From Girardinichthys multiradiatus (Eukaryota > Chordata > Actinopteri > Cyprinodontiformes > Goodeidae), in contig NC_061806.1 in NCBI RefSeq assembly GCF_021462225.1, positions 1,922,001 through 1,986,000 of the forward strand: 64,000 nucleotides of DNA, given 5' to 3'. The notes under the pieces are model-generated. The model did not search any database, was not told the origin of the DNA, and saw only the letters and a program-made list of their open reading frames with translations. Below, piece after piece: positions 34,790 to 46,695 of the stretch (position 1 is the first letter of the stretch; the number at the start of each line of letters is the position of its first letter). The position numbers were made by a program, and so were the translations under genes.

Positions 34790-35565
34790 CATAATATTCT
34801 CTTAAAAAGGCTGGAATATGCTGTAGGGATCAGGGGAACAGCGCTAGGCTGGTTTAAATCTTATCTGTCTGACAGATTCCAGTTTGTTCATGTAAATGAT
34901 AAATCATCTTTAAACTCCAGAGTTAATTGTGGAGTATCACAGGGTTCAGTACTTGGGCCAATTCTCTTTACTATATATATGCATCCAATAGGTCAAATTA
35001 TCAGGCAGCATAGGATACATTTTCATTGTTATGCTGATGATACTCAGCTTTACTTTTCCATAAATCCTGATGAACCCAACCAGTTAGACTACAAGCATGT
35101 CTTGAAGATATAAAAACTTGGATGACTTTAAATTTTCTGCTTCTAAATTCAGACAAGACAGAAGTTGTCGTCTTTGGACCGGAGTCTTTAAAAAAGAAAC
35201 TGCTTAGTCAATCACTTAACCTGGATGGCATTAAATTGAGTTTTTCCTCTCCGCTGTCCTCTCCGCTGTTGCTACATGCATGCTCAGTATGAGGGATTGC
35301 TGCAAAGTCAATGCCAGTGACTATCCACTGTCTCTACATGCTCATCCAGGAGGAGTGAATGCTGCAGTCACTGACTGGATGCAATCTGCTGGGTTTCCTT
35401 AGACAGAAAAACTTTTTATCCAATTTGAATAAATAACTAACTTTGACTGCACTGTTCAATGGTTAGGATTAATTGGAATGTATGTACCTGACTGTTGTGA
35501 AGTGCCTTGAGACATGTGTTGTGAATTGGCGCTATATAAATAAAACTGAATTGAATTGAATTACA
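34790..35565 (+). mobile_element. L2-like LINE fragment with 3' tail
   Basis: The open frame to 35,113 encodes reverse transcriptase: ALGWFKSYLSDRFQFVHVN, GVSQGSVLGPILFTIYM and HCYADDTQLYFS with an intact YADD box. A frameshift near 35,100 is followed by WMTLNFLLLNSDKTEVVVFG in another frame. An internal deletion near 35,240-35,260 jumps to the 3' end, which closes with GTGAATTGGCGCTATATAAA and a TGAAT repeat. This 3' end is typical of fish L2-group elements. It is 5'-truncated and dead. Confidence 0.8.
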
Positions 35566-36084
35566 TAGCTGGCACAATGAAAGACTAAGAAAAACAAAGA
35601 CGTTGCAAAGCATCTTCATGAAATCTATAATCAACATGGCCCACATGAGTTCTGCAGCATGATCAAGGAAGACAGTTTAACGGAGCAGTGAGAAAGCTAA
35701 TGCATTCCATGCATGTCAGAATAATTAAGAGTTCACCATACCATCCCCAGAGTCAAAGAAAACTAGAGAGGATCCATAGAGGTCTCAGGAAAAGGTTATG
35801 TATGACCTTATGAGTTGTCATCAGAGAGGGGTAAACTGTGTTGAGCATCTGCCATCTTATTTCGGAGTGCTGAATGAGAATATCACAAACGTTTTTAAGT
35901 ATTAGGATACACCCTTTGGTGGGTTTGCCATTCAGTGTCAGAAAAATTATTTTCTGAGTTGTATTGTGCTGTGCATATGTCATCAAGTCCTGACAAAGAC
36001 TTTAAAAAAGTTTGGTAACACATGCCTTATGAAAAACTAACCAGTTCTGTGCTGTACTAGGATTCAGATACAGGTGGGCTTGCA
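35566..36084. other. Intergenic, nothing recognised
   Basis: No supported feature. Confidence 0.4.
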
Positions 36085-36785
36085 ATGTCACTAACACCAC
36101 AACAGCTGCTACTATGCCAGTTAAGGGGTTTTGTCCCATGCATCCCATTGGCTAAACCCTTAAGGTGGAAATGGGACCATGTGGGTCCTCTCAAGAGGAC
36201 AGTGGTACAACAAATTCCTCATCTCATATTTTCCAAACAAAAGGTCTTTCCTCAGTACAGTCTATTGTCAAAGAATCGTTCAAATAGTTTGCAGAAATTG
36301 GCACCACAGCACAGCACTTGTTCTCCCGAGTTTCCTTCGGCTGTTGGTTAAAAAGTAAGTATAATGTGGACCTCATTAAAGGTTATGAACCTGTTGATGT
36401 GACCCTGAAGTCAGATTACAGACCTTGCATGAACCAGTATCTACTCAAACCGGAAGCTGTGGAAGGAATCAAACCTATTTTCCAATCCCTTTTAAAAGAG
36501 GGGGTTATAATCTCATGTGAAAATTCAGAGAAAGGGTAACTTGCAGAATTGAAATTTATGGAGGATTTATAAGCTGTGAATGTTGAAGTGATTCCCAAGG
36601 CCCAGAGAGTCCCGAACCCTCACACTATTTTGTCACAAGTTCCTCCAGAAGTTTTTTTTTCTGACATTGACCTGTCAAATGCTTTCTTTAACAAATCAAT
36701 TGATAAAAAATCCCAATTTTGGTTTTGTTTTCAATTTGAAGAGAAACCTTACGCTTTCACTTGTTTGTGTCAAGGTTTTTGAAAC
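36085..36785 (+). pseudogene. ERV pol (reverse transcriptase) remnant
   Basis: Plus-strand frames 36,318-36,539 and 36,576-36,782 contain SDYRPCMNQY, GIKPIFQSLLKEGVIISC, PNPHTILSQVPPEVFFSDID and SQFWFCFQFEEKPY. These correspond to the finger and first palm motif (the Asp after FFS) of a retroviral reverse transcriptase. Stops at 36,537 and 36,781 and a frame change between the pieces break it, and it ends before the YxDD box. The preceding frame (36,085-36,351) may be upstream pol or protease sequence but is not recognisable. Orientation is opposite to the envelope remnant at 24 kb, so it is a separate insertion. Confidence 0.65.
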
Positions 36786-38861
36786 CCTGAAACCGGTGTG
36801 AATCAAGTGTCCAAACATTTTTAGCTCAAACTACAGAGTTTATTGCTCTGACTGAAACCTGTAAATAAGCTGTGTTTATTGACTCGAGGTACACATTTGG
36901 TGTTGTACACAACTTTGGTGCTCCGTGGAAACACCAGAAATTCCTTAAATCTGAAAAAAAAGAAACTGGACTGAAGGTTTTCTCTCCTCTTCAGCTGAGT
37001 CAAGCATTTCCCAGAGCAGGCTACAAATAGCATTATAAGACTGCCCTGTTATGACTAAGCTGCTGAGTCATACAGTATCAGACAGACCACTTTCCCTTTT
37101 GGCTGTTTATTTTAAATAGATATATGAAATCTAAACCATTCACACAGTGAGGGAATGTAAAATTTTCAATGGATTTTATAAAGTCTAAAGCTGTTGTTGC
37201 ACCTAAACCTGACAGCTCAGCATAAATGTTTGAAAGGTTTCTGTCTAAAAGGTTTTTCGCTCACATAGCGAATTACTGTGTTTTTCTGACTTTTTTTTGT
37301 TTGTGATGCATTGTTTTTAATGGGTCACATTATTTTCAATTTCTGAAAAAATTCTATGTATTTTCAAACTCATAAATTGCTAATGTTAATCATGGGGATT
37401 TTGATTATCGTTATTTTTCATTTTATCGTATTACTCATTTTGTAATCATTGTCGATCACTTATGAAACAAGTTTCACTTGTTTACAAGGCCACCTCTTGT
37501 AAACAAGATTGTTCTAAAGGTTCTGCTTATCTCTGACTGGCAGAGCAGATGCAGAAGATCTTCTGGACATGTTCTGTTACTGTTCATTCTTGCAAGAATC
37601 AATGATTGGTGTTTAAGCAATGACCACTGATCTCAGTCTTATTAATGAAGAGCAGTAATTTTTTTTTCCATCAACACTATTCTGCTGGTAGGGAGCACCA
37701 AGTGAGCAGAGATTCTCCAACATGTAGCTCCGATTTCAAATCTTCTCATGCCTGCGGCAAGGAAATGTGCCAAGTGTACGAGTGAGTGGGGTGAAGCCAG
37801 TGGTAGCAATATTTAGAGGGACAAAGCAAATCGAAAAAGGTAGTATTCAGGAGAAACCTGTGTGATGGGGGGTATGAAGATAAGGCAAGGTGCCCTTGAA
37901 GCCTTATGAGGAGTCCACCACTCCTGCACCGCCTCCTGTGATGATGACTACTGCAGGTAACCACTCCAAGAGTATGCCATAGAAACAAAGGTACTGATGC
38001 CAGATAAGGTGGTTGAGGCATCTTTGAATGGCCATTTAAAACATGGATTGGTAAAGTTTCCACTGTTTAGTGAATTTTTAAGAGGGCGTGGCGATCATTC
38101 ACACGTAGCGATGACAACATTCTGGGAAAAAAAAACAAAGAGAACTGCACAAAAAGCAACAATTTGAACAGAGACTGTGAGCCACATACAAGGGCGCCAT
38201 CTTAGTTGATCTATCATAAACTTTTATGACAGTAACAAACCCATCGATCCTCTGATCGGGGGCAATAAATCACCTTTTGACACAATTTTCTTATTTGTCT
38301 CAGCTATTGTGATTTGTAAGACAGCGATTGTAGTTTCAGCTATGGTCCAGCATCTACATCCCGGCACTAAAACTCATTACAAAGAAATTACATGAGTGGT
38401 CTCATCATAATTCAGGTGACTATGTAAACAAATCACACCCAAGAACAGACTCTAATTACCCAGTGGAGGGCTTGTTATTCTCCTTGGAGGATGGGTCTCC
38501 ATGTGCTTAAAAACAGCAGCTCCCTAACTCGAGGTTGCTGGGCTGGAAGCCTCCAGAATTGACAAAGACTCCTAGATAGGTGTAAAAATGTTTTCAGAAT
38601 GACAAAGCAAAAGTTCGGTTGCCTTTGATTTCAGTCTGTTGTAGTTGTGATGACTGAGAATTCGCTCAGCAAGCAATAACAATGCTCTCACTGCTTATGA
38701 ATCCTCCTCGCTTAGTATTCTTCTCTCCTGCTCACAGCCAAACAGATATCCCACCCTCCTTTGACCCACAGGACCCACAGCTGTCCAGTAACACCTGAAA
38801 TGTTTTATCTTCCACCTCAGCCATAGACCCTCCTGCTTCTACATGTTTACCTTCAACCATA
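36786..38861. other. Intergenic, nothing recognised
   Basis: AT-rich with several homopolymer runs. No gene or repeat border was supported. Confidence 0.4.
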
Positions 38862-39068
38862 TCAGAAGACGCTGATGCTCCTCCCTTTGCTTCCCCCTTC
38901 CACCTGTGTGTCTCAAGAAGTCAGGTGAAGCTGCAACTGGAGAGACTGAATCAGAATAAGACTGCAGGTCTAGATGGTGCCAGCCCTAGAGTCTTGAAGG
39001 CCTGTGCAGAGCAGCTCTGTGGGATTCTGCAGCACCTCTTCAATCTTAGCCTGGCCCAGAAGTGGTTG
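38862..39068 (+). pseudogene. Rex1-like LINE fragment, 5' duplicate
   Basis: It encodes KLQLERLNQNKTAGLDGASP and LKACAEQLCGILQHLFNLSL, matching the start of the longer copy at 39,792. It ends abruptly after LAQK where a hAT-like segment begins. Confidence 0.75.
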
Positions 39069-39791
39069 CTGCCTCTTCAGTATTGCCTGTGCATCTGTGT
39101 ACTTCCCTGCAATGGTCGTGGCACAATCATAAGTCTGCCCACGTAAACCAAACATTGGCAGATTAAGGCTCAGCAAAACATCTGCTGCCACCTTTGCAAT
39201 GGCTTGACCTGTTGTCTCAGTAACCCTGTTTAGCCCAACAAAAATTTCATTGTGCAATTTGTGGCTTGTGTACACTAATTTATGCTCTGTTAATCACTTA
39301 ATCAAAATGGGATCATCCTCGTCTGCCTTAAGTTTCAGGAGCTGATGCAGATTACCTCCTTCATCAGTGAAGCTTCTTAAAACTTCTCCCTGTCTGGCCA
39401 CATGCCGCACAGAACTAAAAATCGTCCTTGAGTAATGCCTAACCACCTCCTGCTATTTACCCCATGTGCTAGACAAGCTGGCACTGATTGGATTCAAACG
39501 ATGTGCATACACACTTACATAGTGGTGGTGGGCTTGAGAGCTTTGGTGTCCTATGAAATTTTTAATGGCTTTTTTTCCAATTCCTGATGTCTGAACTAAT
39601 GAAAGCAACATCAGCTCTTTGTCCATAAGAGGCCTGATGTAAGAACCCTTTCCTGCAGTAAAAGCACAAGACTCTCACCGATGAACTGTAATGTAGCCAT
39701 GGGAAATCCTGAAACCATTTCTGCTGGCATGTCAATGCCCGTTTAGCGAGAGTTTTTGTTTTTATATGCTGAGGACGTGGTTGGTATGGTT
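39069..39791 (-). pseudogene. hAT-like transposase fragment
   Basis: The minus-strand frame at 39,070-39,275 reads GQAIAKVAADVLLSLNLPMF and LRGQTYDCATTIAGKYTDAQ, resembling the catalytic region (RGQxYD motif) of hAT-related transposases of the ZMYM type. Upstream sequence (39,280-39,700, minus) is too decayed to follow. Neither terminal repeats nor an 8-bp duplication were found. It lies exactly between two Rex1-like segments. Confidence 0.5.
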
Positions 39792-41125
39792 ATAATCAGA
39801 AGATGCTGATGCTCCCTTTGCCTCCCCTTTCCACCTGTGTGTCTTAAGAAGTCTGGTGAAGAGACAACTGGAAAGACTGAACCGGAATAAGGCTGCAGAT
39901 CCAGATCGTGTCAGCCCTAGAGTCCTGAAGGCCTGTGCTGAGGAGCTCTGTGGGATTCTGCAGCACCTCTTCAACCTTAGCCTGGCCCAGAAGAAGGTTC
40001 CAGTGTTGTGGAAGACCTCCTGTCTTGTTCCAGTACCAAAGACAACTCACCCTTTAGCCCTCAATGATGATAGACTTGTTGCCCTGACATCCCATATCAT
40101 GAAGGTCCTAGAGAGACTCCTGTTGGCCCACCTGAGTAAGCAAACAATAAACTATCAGGACCCCCTTCAGTTTGCTTATCGCTGTGGAGTTGGAGTTGAA
40201 GATGCCATCATACACCTGCTTCAACAAACCCACTGTCATCTGGACAAAGCCAGCAGCACTGTGAAGATCATTTCTCCAGTGCTTTTAACACAATCCAACC
40301 TGATTTGCTTTGTCAGAAACTCCAGAAGACTCCGGTGGAGGCCTCAACAAACTCCTGGATCAAAGACTACCTGACAAACAGATCACAGTTTTTGAGACTG
40401 AAGGGTTGTATGTCTAACCAGGTAGTCAGCAGCACAGGAGCACCACAGGGAACTGTACTCTCACCATTCCTTTTCATTCTGTACACCTCAGACTTCCAGT
40501 ACAAGACAGACTCTTGTCATGTGCAGAAATACTCGGATGGTTCTGCAGTTGTGGGGTGGATCAGAGATGGACAAGAAGATGAGTACAGGAAGGTGTTGGA
40601 CCGCTTTTTGGCAGGGTGTGGAAACAATCATCTCATCTTGAACGTGAATAAAACAAAGGAGATGATTGTAGATTTTAAGAGAAACAGGAATAAGTCAAAA
40701 ACTATTTCCATCATGGGAGAAGAGGTGGAGGTGGTGGAGGAGTATGAATACCTCCGTGTTCACCTGGACAACAGACTGGAGTGGAGATGCAACTGTGAAG
40801 CCGTCTACAAGAAGGGACAGAGCAGACTGTACTTATTGAGGAAGCTTAGGTCCTTTGGTGTTTGCACCAAGATGCTGCATATCTTCTATTAGTCTGTTGT
40901 GGAGAGTCTGATCTCTTCTGCCATCAGTGCCAGGTACTTAAAAAAGCTCAACAAGCTGATAAAGTAGGCTGGCTTTGTGCTGGGGACTCTTCTGGAACCT
41001 CTGGAGATCCTGCATAGACGGATTCTTCATAAAATGAAGAACATTGTGGAGAACCCTGAGCATCCTCTTCATGAGATAACATTTAATTTCCCTTCGGGAT
41101 TAATAAAGTATTTTTGAATTTGACT
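39792..41125 (+). mobile_element. Rex1/CR1-group-like LINE, decayed
   Basis: Frame 39,856-40,374 and frame 40,305-40,892 together span the reverse transcriptase: RVLKACAEELCGILQHLF, LVALTSHIMKVLERLLLAHL, TGAPQGTVLSPFLFILYTSD and a degenerate YSDGSAVVGW box. A frame change near 40,300-40,320 and a stop at about 40,890 break the protein. The 3' end CCCTTCGGGATTAATAAAGT is typical of Rex1-like fish elements and is followed by a GAATT-type tail. Confidence 0.8.
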
Positions 41126-41304
41126 TGAATTGAATTGAATGAGTCAAACTACCTACATATAGCAAAGTCATGGCTATGTACTATTTCTCATTGACAGAGC
41201 AAACTGATAAATGGGGGAAATGGTTTGTTGGATATTGTTTTCTACATTTTACTATTTATTTCTTTATTTGATTTACCATTTTCTATATTTGTGGTAGAAT
41301 ACAA

Positions 41305-42108
41305 CTAGGAAATACAGCAGGGAAAACAAATATTTGATACATTGCCGATTTTGCAGGTTTTCCCACTTGCAAAGCATGTAGAAGTCTTTAAATTTTATCA
41401 TAGGTACCCTCAACTGCAGGTGATGGAATCTAAAGCAAAAATCCAGAAAATCACATTTTGTGATTTTTAAGTAATTAATGAGCATTTCCTTGAATGACAT
41501 TAGAATTTGATCACCTAACAACGAGTAACAATTTTGGCTCTCACAAGTCTGCTAGTTCCTCTTTAAGGAACCCTCCTTTTCTCCACTTATTACCTGTAAA
41601 AACTGCACCTGTTTTAAGTTGTTATCTGTATAAAAGACACCTGTCCATACACTCAATCAAACAAACTCCAACCTCTCCACAATGGCCAAGACCAGAGAGC
41701 TGTGTAGGGACATCAGGGATAAAATAGGAGACATCCACAAGGCTGGGATGGACTACAGGAAAATAGCCAAGCAGCTTGATGAGTAGGGAACAATTGTTGG
41801 CACAATTATAAAAAAAATGGAAGAAGTTCAGGATGAAGGTTAATTCCCCTCAGTGTGGAGCTCCATGCAAGATTTCACCTTGTGGGGCATCAATGATCAT
41901 GAGAAAGGTGAGGGATCAGCCAAGAACTACATGGCAGGACCTAGCCAATGACCTGAAGAGAGCTGGGACCACATTCTCAAATAAAAACATTAGTAACACG
42001 CTACAGCGCCATGGATTAAAATCTTGCAGCGCATGCAAGGTCCCCCTGCTCAGACCAGTGCATGTCCAGGCCCGTCTGAAGTTTGCTTTTCTGCAAAGTG
42101 GACAGGAC
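41305..42108 (+). mobile_element. Tc1-like transposon, 3'-truncated
   Basis: The left terminal sequence begins near CAGCAGGGAAAACAAATATT (41,308). A transposase start at ATG 41,682 reads [20 protein letters not shown] with an in-frame TAG about 35 codons later. A second frame (41,833-42,129) reads [20 protein letters not shown] and [20 protein letters not shown], the paired DNA-binding domain. The element breaks off at about 42,108 before any catalytic motif, and no right terminal repeat is present. Confidence 0.82.
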
Positions 42109-42129
42109 AACTGCACCTGTTATGTTTGA

Positions 42130-43030
42130 CAAGTACAAGTCCCTATCAGCTACTCAGTCACTTTTATTAAGGTAGCTCTGCTCAGGGTGTGTCCAAACAA
42201 ATCACTTTACAGGTATCTCAAGTCTCTTACTCTATTGTCTATACATCACATTTATGCATTCACATAAACTCAGGCTTGCCATCTAGTGGACACCAGCATA
42301 ATGCATTCAATCATCACATCCTCCTTTCTTTAAAGTCAGAATGTTGCCTAAAGACTCCTGTCACAACATCCTGCACATGCTGCAGATATAGCATAATACA
42401 ATAAAGTTACCTTAATCTTTTCATATACCTACACAAAAAAACTGAAATGTCACTATTGTTGGCTATACAACATAGTATTGTAGTTTAATTACTCAAAAAC
42501 CATGAGTTTTTTGTATGAACCTGTGTTAGTTGTAATGTTTGAAAGTAACAATATGCAATGACAGGTTTACTTGGCTGTGTTAAGTTTCCCCAACTCAACT
42601 CTGTAAAGTAAAAATTATGTAAAATGGAAAGCAAATATTTAATAAAGTAGTTTGTGCTTTTCAGGACACAGTATATTTTCTTTCATCTCGTTCACAATCC
42701 CGCGATTTTCCTTGTCATTGCACATGGAGATGCACGTAATGGATAAATCAGCCATCCTCTAAATAAATGTAAGTGAACATCTTTTAAATTCCACTATTTC
42801 ATGAAGCAACTAGTGTTAAGTAATTAGTATATATTATATTGTGGCGGAGGCTGAGGTGAGGAGACGTGAGGGGAACTAAGCCCGAGTAACTCTTCCTCTG
42901 TTTTGCTAACCACTCCCGGGTGTCAAATCAATACATGAAGTGGTGGATTATCACATACGCTTTACAATGTATGTATTTGTATAAATTTTCAGAGACGTCG
43001 ATAGCAGTAGCCTCTGATACTAGCAATAAA
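42130..43030. other. Intergenic; GC-richer patch near the downstream gene
   Basis: Mostly AT-rich and unassigned. A GC-richer block at 42,840-42,930 just upstream of the zinc-finger gene remnant may have been its promoter. Confidence 0.35.
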
Positions 43031-43130
43031 CGCTGTTAGCTCCGTTAGCGTCTTTAAAGGCAGTTGATTGATATGTTGCATATGACCGTCTTCAATGTTT
43101 TGACGCTAATCTCGCTTTCTTTTTCCAACA

Positions 43131-43416
43131 GACATGAATGTGGTCTTGTAAAGACTGTGGCAAAACTGTGTCAACTAGAGTCCAACTACTAAAACATTAC
43201 AGGTTAGCTCATGGCAATTTTGGCCACAGACACCCATACCCATGCACTTATTCTGATTGCCCTTGTGTATTCAAAACTTGGAATGCTCTTCATAGTCATT
43301 TAAGCAGGTCACATACTAATGTAAGTGTTGAAAAAAAATGTGTTACTTCAGCTACAACTGTTGGTTGTGTCCAAGCACCTGCATACCATAAGCAAAGGAG
43401 TATTTTTGTCACATAA
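43131..43416 (+). pseudogene. C2H2 zinc-finger N-terminal part of a transposon-like gene
   Basis: A TTTTTCCAACAG acceptor precedes ATG 43,138. The frame reads WSCKDCGKTVSTRVQLLKHY (C-X2-C-X12-H type) and CTYSDCPCVFKTWNALHSHL with a following RSH, giving two C2H2-like fingers. It then loses the frame near 43,335 and resumes in others. N-terminal C2H2 fingers joined to the downstream transposase-like region are typical of an abundant uncharacterised fish transposon family. The frame break and a TAG near 43,458 show inactivation. Confidence 0.6.
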
Positions 43417-43447
43417 ATAACCATCTCAAGAGCCATGAAATGGTGAA

Positions 43448-44128
43448 TTGTGTGTTTTAGGGCTGCTCTTTCCAAATGTTTGTGGTACTTTCAAGTCCCA
43501 CAGAAATCGAAAACACACCCCCTATTCTCTTCAAGATTTTAAAGAAGGTATCATAAAAACTGCTGCAGCAGAATATTCAGCTGTTGGTGACATCAATAAT
43601 TCAGTTCATAGTGGTGAGTGTAATGTCGATTCTGATAGTGATATAGAAATTGAAACAAAAGAACATGATTTATCTAAGACTATAGAACTGAAATTAGGAT
43701 CTATTTTATTAAAACTTGAAAACTATTTCCATGTTCCACGCACAGCAATAGATGAATTGCTTGCTGAAAGTCATTATTTGATAGGATCTGCATCTGTGCC
43801 TTCATCAAACAAAACAATTCAAGAAACCTTCAGAAATCACAATGTTTGTGTGGACCAGATAGTGATTGAAGAATTGACCGCTGCATTATCTTCATGTAAT
43901 CCTTTGTTAAAGGGTATAGCAAAGGATGGCCCTCTAGTGACTGCTCATAAATGCAGAAAATATTACAAGGAAAATTTTGACGTTGTCGATCCAGTAGAGT
44001 ACCTACTTGAGTCAAAGAGGACGGACCTTCCAGTATATTCCTCTTCTGAAAACCTTAGAGCAGCTACTCTATCAACAACTTTGTCATGTATATTCTGTTT
44101 GTCATTCAGACCAGCATTCTGTAAATAG
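43448..44128 (+). pseudogene. Middle part of the zinc-finger transposon-like gene
   Basis: This open stretch has NVCGTFKSHRNRKHTPYS (end of another finger), an acidic run (DSDSDIEIE), and KTIELKLGSILLKLENYFHV, a helical section. The end, HKCRKYYKENFDVVDPVEYL, leads into a decayed region. The reading frame stays open for about 220 codons, unexpectedly long for a dead gene. Confidence 0.55.
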
Positions 44129-44287
44129 GGAGATGTTATCAAGATTGTTGTCACTTTAAAAGTAATGAGTTATTCTCAGGTGAGGAATTAAGACTGTTGT
44201 TGTGTGTTTACATAGATGAATTTGAAATTTGTAATCCTTTAGGGACGTCTCGTAAAAAGCATAAACTTTGAGGAGTTTATTGGATTT

Positions 44288-45830
44288 TAGGGAACTTGCT
44301 GCCAGTTTGTCAGTCATCTCTGAAATCAATTTATCTTGCATTACTTTGTAAAAGTGAAGATGTAAAAACATTTGGCTACAAAAAAATATTTGAACCTTTA
44401 CTCTGTGATCTTTTCACATTAGAGCAACGGGGAATCTTCATTAATCATTTAGGAACACTCATCAGAGGTACTGTTCAACCTTGGAGCGCACGGACTAGCT
44501 GGATTTGTGGAGAGTTTCTCTGGAGATTTTGTCTCTCCGTTTTGTACTGCTACACGTAGTGAAATTCAGTCACAGGAGGTCAAACAGGGTGACTTCAGTC
44601 TCAGAACTAAAGAGCTACATCATGCACATGTAGAAAGCGCATGTGAACAAAGTAAACCGTGTTGTGGAGTCAAAGCTAAATGTGTTTTAGCTGAGAGCCT
44701 TTCATTCTTTGAGGTCACAGCAGGATCTTGCTCATGACCTTTTTGAGGGGATAGTACCCATTGAACTTGCTGAATGCTTTGGATTGCTGTTAGCTAAGAA
44801 GTACTTCACTTTTGATGGTTTAAATGAAATAATTCAGGCTTTCCCATACAAGTGGGGGGACATAACAAACCGCCCTCATTTATTGCCACGTTCTTTCCTA
44901 AGTAAAAAAAATAGTGGTGGCAACTCACACGAGAATTGGTGTTTATTAAGACTAATACCACTGATTGTTGGAAAACTGATTCCAGAAGACAAACAAGCTT
45001 GGCAGCTAATATTAGATTTGAAGGATATTGTTGATCTGGTTGTTTACCCTGTACATACCAGTTAGTCAATTGCATACTTGGAGACTAAAATGTCAGAACA
45101 CAGTCACAGGTATTGCACACTTTTCCCACAAAGAAAACTGTTACCAAAGCACCACTACCTGGAACATTATCCAGCACTGATTCTTCTATTTGGCCCACTT
45201 GTTTCTTTCTGGACTCTTAGGTTTGAATCCAATGAATCCATGTCTTTGGCCACTAAACATCAGCTAATGATTGGCCATAGTATGTTTTCATCAAGCTGTG
45301 AAAAAAACTCTCTTGAGGTTGCACGAGTCTCCACAGTCCCTCTTGATGTCCTTAAAGAGGAGGTAGCAGTTAGCCTCCGTCAGAAATACCCAGATCTTAC
45401 TGTTGTCAATCTAGCACAGAATGTATCTGCCGATGGCATCAATTTCAGAGGTGGCATGATAATAGTGCATGGATTTGTTGGTGGATTGCCAGGCTTGGCT
45501 GAAATTGTGCAGATGTGTGTTTTGAAAGATGGACTTACATAGTAAAGAAATTAAACTCATGGTACAGAGAACACTACAGATCCTTCGAGTTGGATCCTTC
45601 TCCAAATGATGTTTCTGTGATCGAACTATGTCAACTTGTGGACCGCTACCCCCTCTGTTATTACAAAGTTGGCAGTCTACGGATGGTTACTTTGAAAAGA
45701 TACATACATTGTTCAGGTAATATTAAAGGAATTCTTGGATGTTTATGGCAAAATAAAGTTTATTTGACTAACCCAAACTTGCATGAAATATTTAGATACC
45801 ATTTTATCCTCTACATCCACAGGTTCTTTT
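44288..45830 (+). pseudogene. Transposase-like C-terminal part (EnSpm/TNP2-like by pattern)
   Basis: Plus-strand frames 44,296-44,559, 44,507-44,737, 44,709-45,065, 45,078-45,542 and 45,515-45,832 follow each other. Landmarks are HDLFEGIVPIELAECF, GGNSHENWCLLRLIPLIVG, LIPEDKQAWQLILDLKDIVD, PKHHYLEHYPALILLFGPL and SLATKHQLMIGH. The D-FEG, KHHYLEHYP and RFE blocks recall TNP2/EnSpm-type transposases, but this is a pattern judgement from memory. A single TAG at 45,063-45,065 separates two otherwise continuous frames, and a deletion follows RFESNES. Terminal repeats were not located. Confidence 0.55.
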
Positions 45831-45989
45831 GATACTGGGTAGCATTTTCTGCGACCTGGCATAAATACATTAAATATAAGTGGCAGTAACATACTTCTGT
45901 CATAGTGAAAAAATAAATCCTACAGTTTAAAAGCTGTCTTATTTGCAGTGCGTTATGTGTATTTGAAATATTTTGATACAGAAATCACA

Positions 45990-46695
45990 AGGACAGTTAT
46001 TTTTAAATGGCTTACAGAAACAATAGTCTGACTTGCCGTGTCTGGGCAGTACCAGCGCTGTCTGCCTGCCTCTGCCCCAGGAGGGAAGGGGACCACCTCC
46101 TGGGTCCGGTCCGGGGGCTGGATGCCCCGAGGGAGTACCGGCGCCTGGACCTGGGAGTATAGAGTATGCATGGGGAGTGTGAGTGAGTGTATGACGTCCA
46201 TTGTTGTTTATCTTTACGTTGGGTGTAAGGGATTTTATGTGTATGCATGAGGATGGGAGTGGGTGATTGTGACTGTGTGTGCCTGTTTTGTTTTTTGTTT
46301 TTTTTTGCGACAGGTTGGGTCTTGAACTGCTCCCTCTCTTGGATCAGCTTCCTCCCCGCCACACCGCCTGCCGGTGGTTGGAGTCTCTGCCCGCTGGTGT
46401 ACTTGTGGTTCTCGGTGTCCGCGTCCGTGTGCTTTGTTGTGGGCTGGCTCACTCCCGGTGGCTGCTTGCTGGGGCCTTGCCCCCTGGGCTCTGTCGGGCC
46501 TCTGCTTGGGGGGTGGTGTGTCCCGGGGTCTTGGGCCTCTGGGTCCATGGCTGGATCTGCTCGGGCGTGGATGGCTGCCGGCGGGGCCTGTGGACTTGTC
46601 GCTGCGGCTCCCTGTCACACTGTCGCTGCTGGGTGGTTCCCCTGGGAATCTCCACTGCTCTTCTCTGGGGGGGGTTGCGGTAGTCCCGGCGGTGG
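45990..46695. other. GC-rich block of unknown nature
   Basis: This is the most GC-rich stretch outside the RTE elements. It produces overlapping open frames on both strands (for example 46,247-46,699 plus and 46,012-46,548 minus) with low-complexity composition, so none is accepted as a gene. It abuts the left end of the Polinton. It may be a repeat unrelated to it; no terminal structure was seen. Confidence 0.5.
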
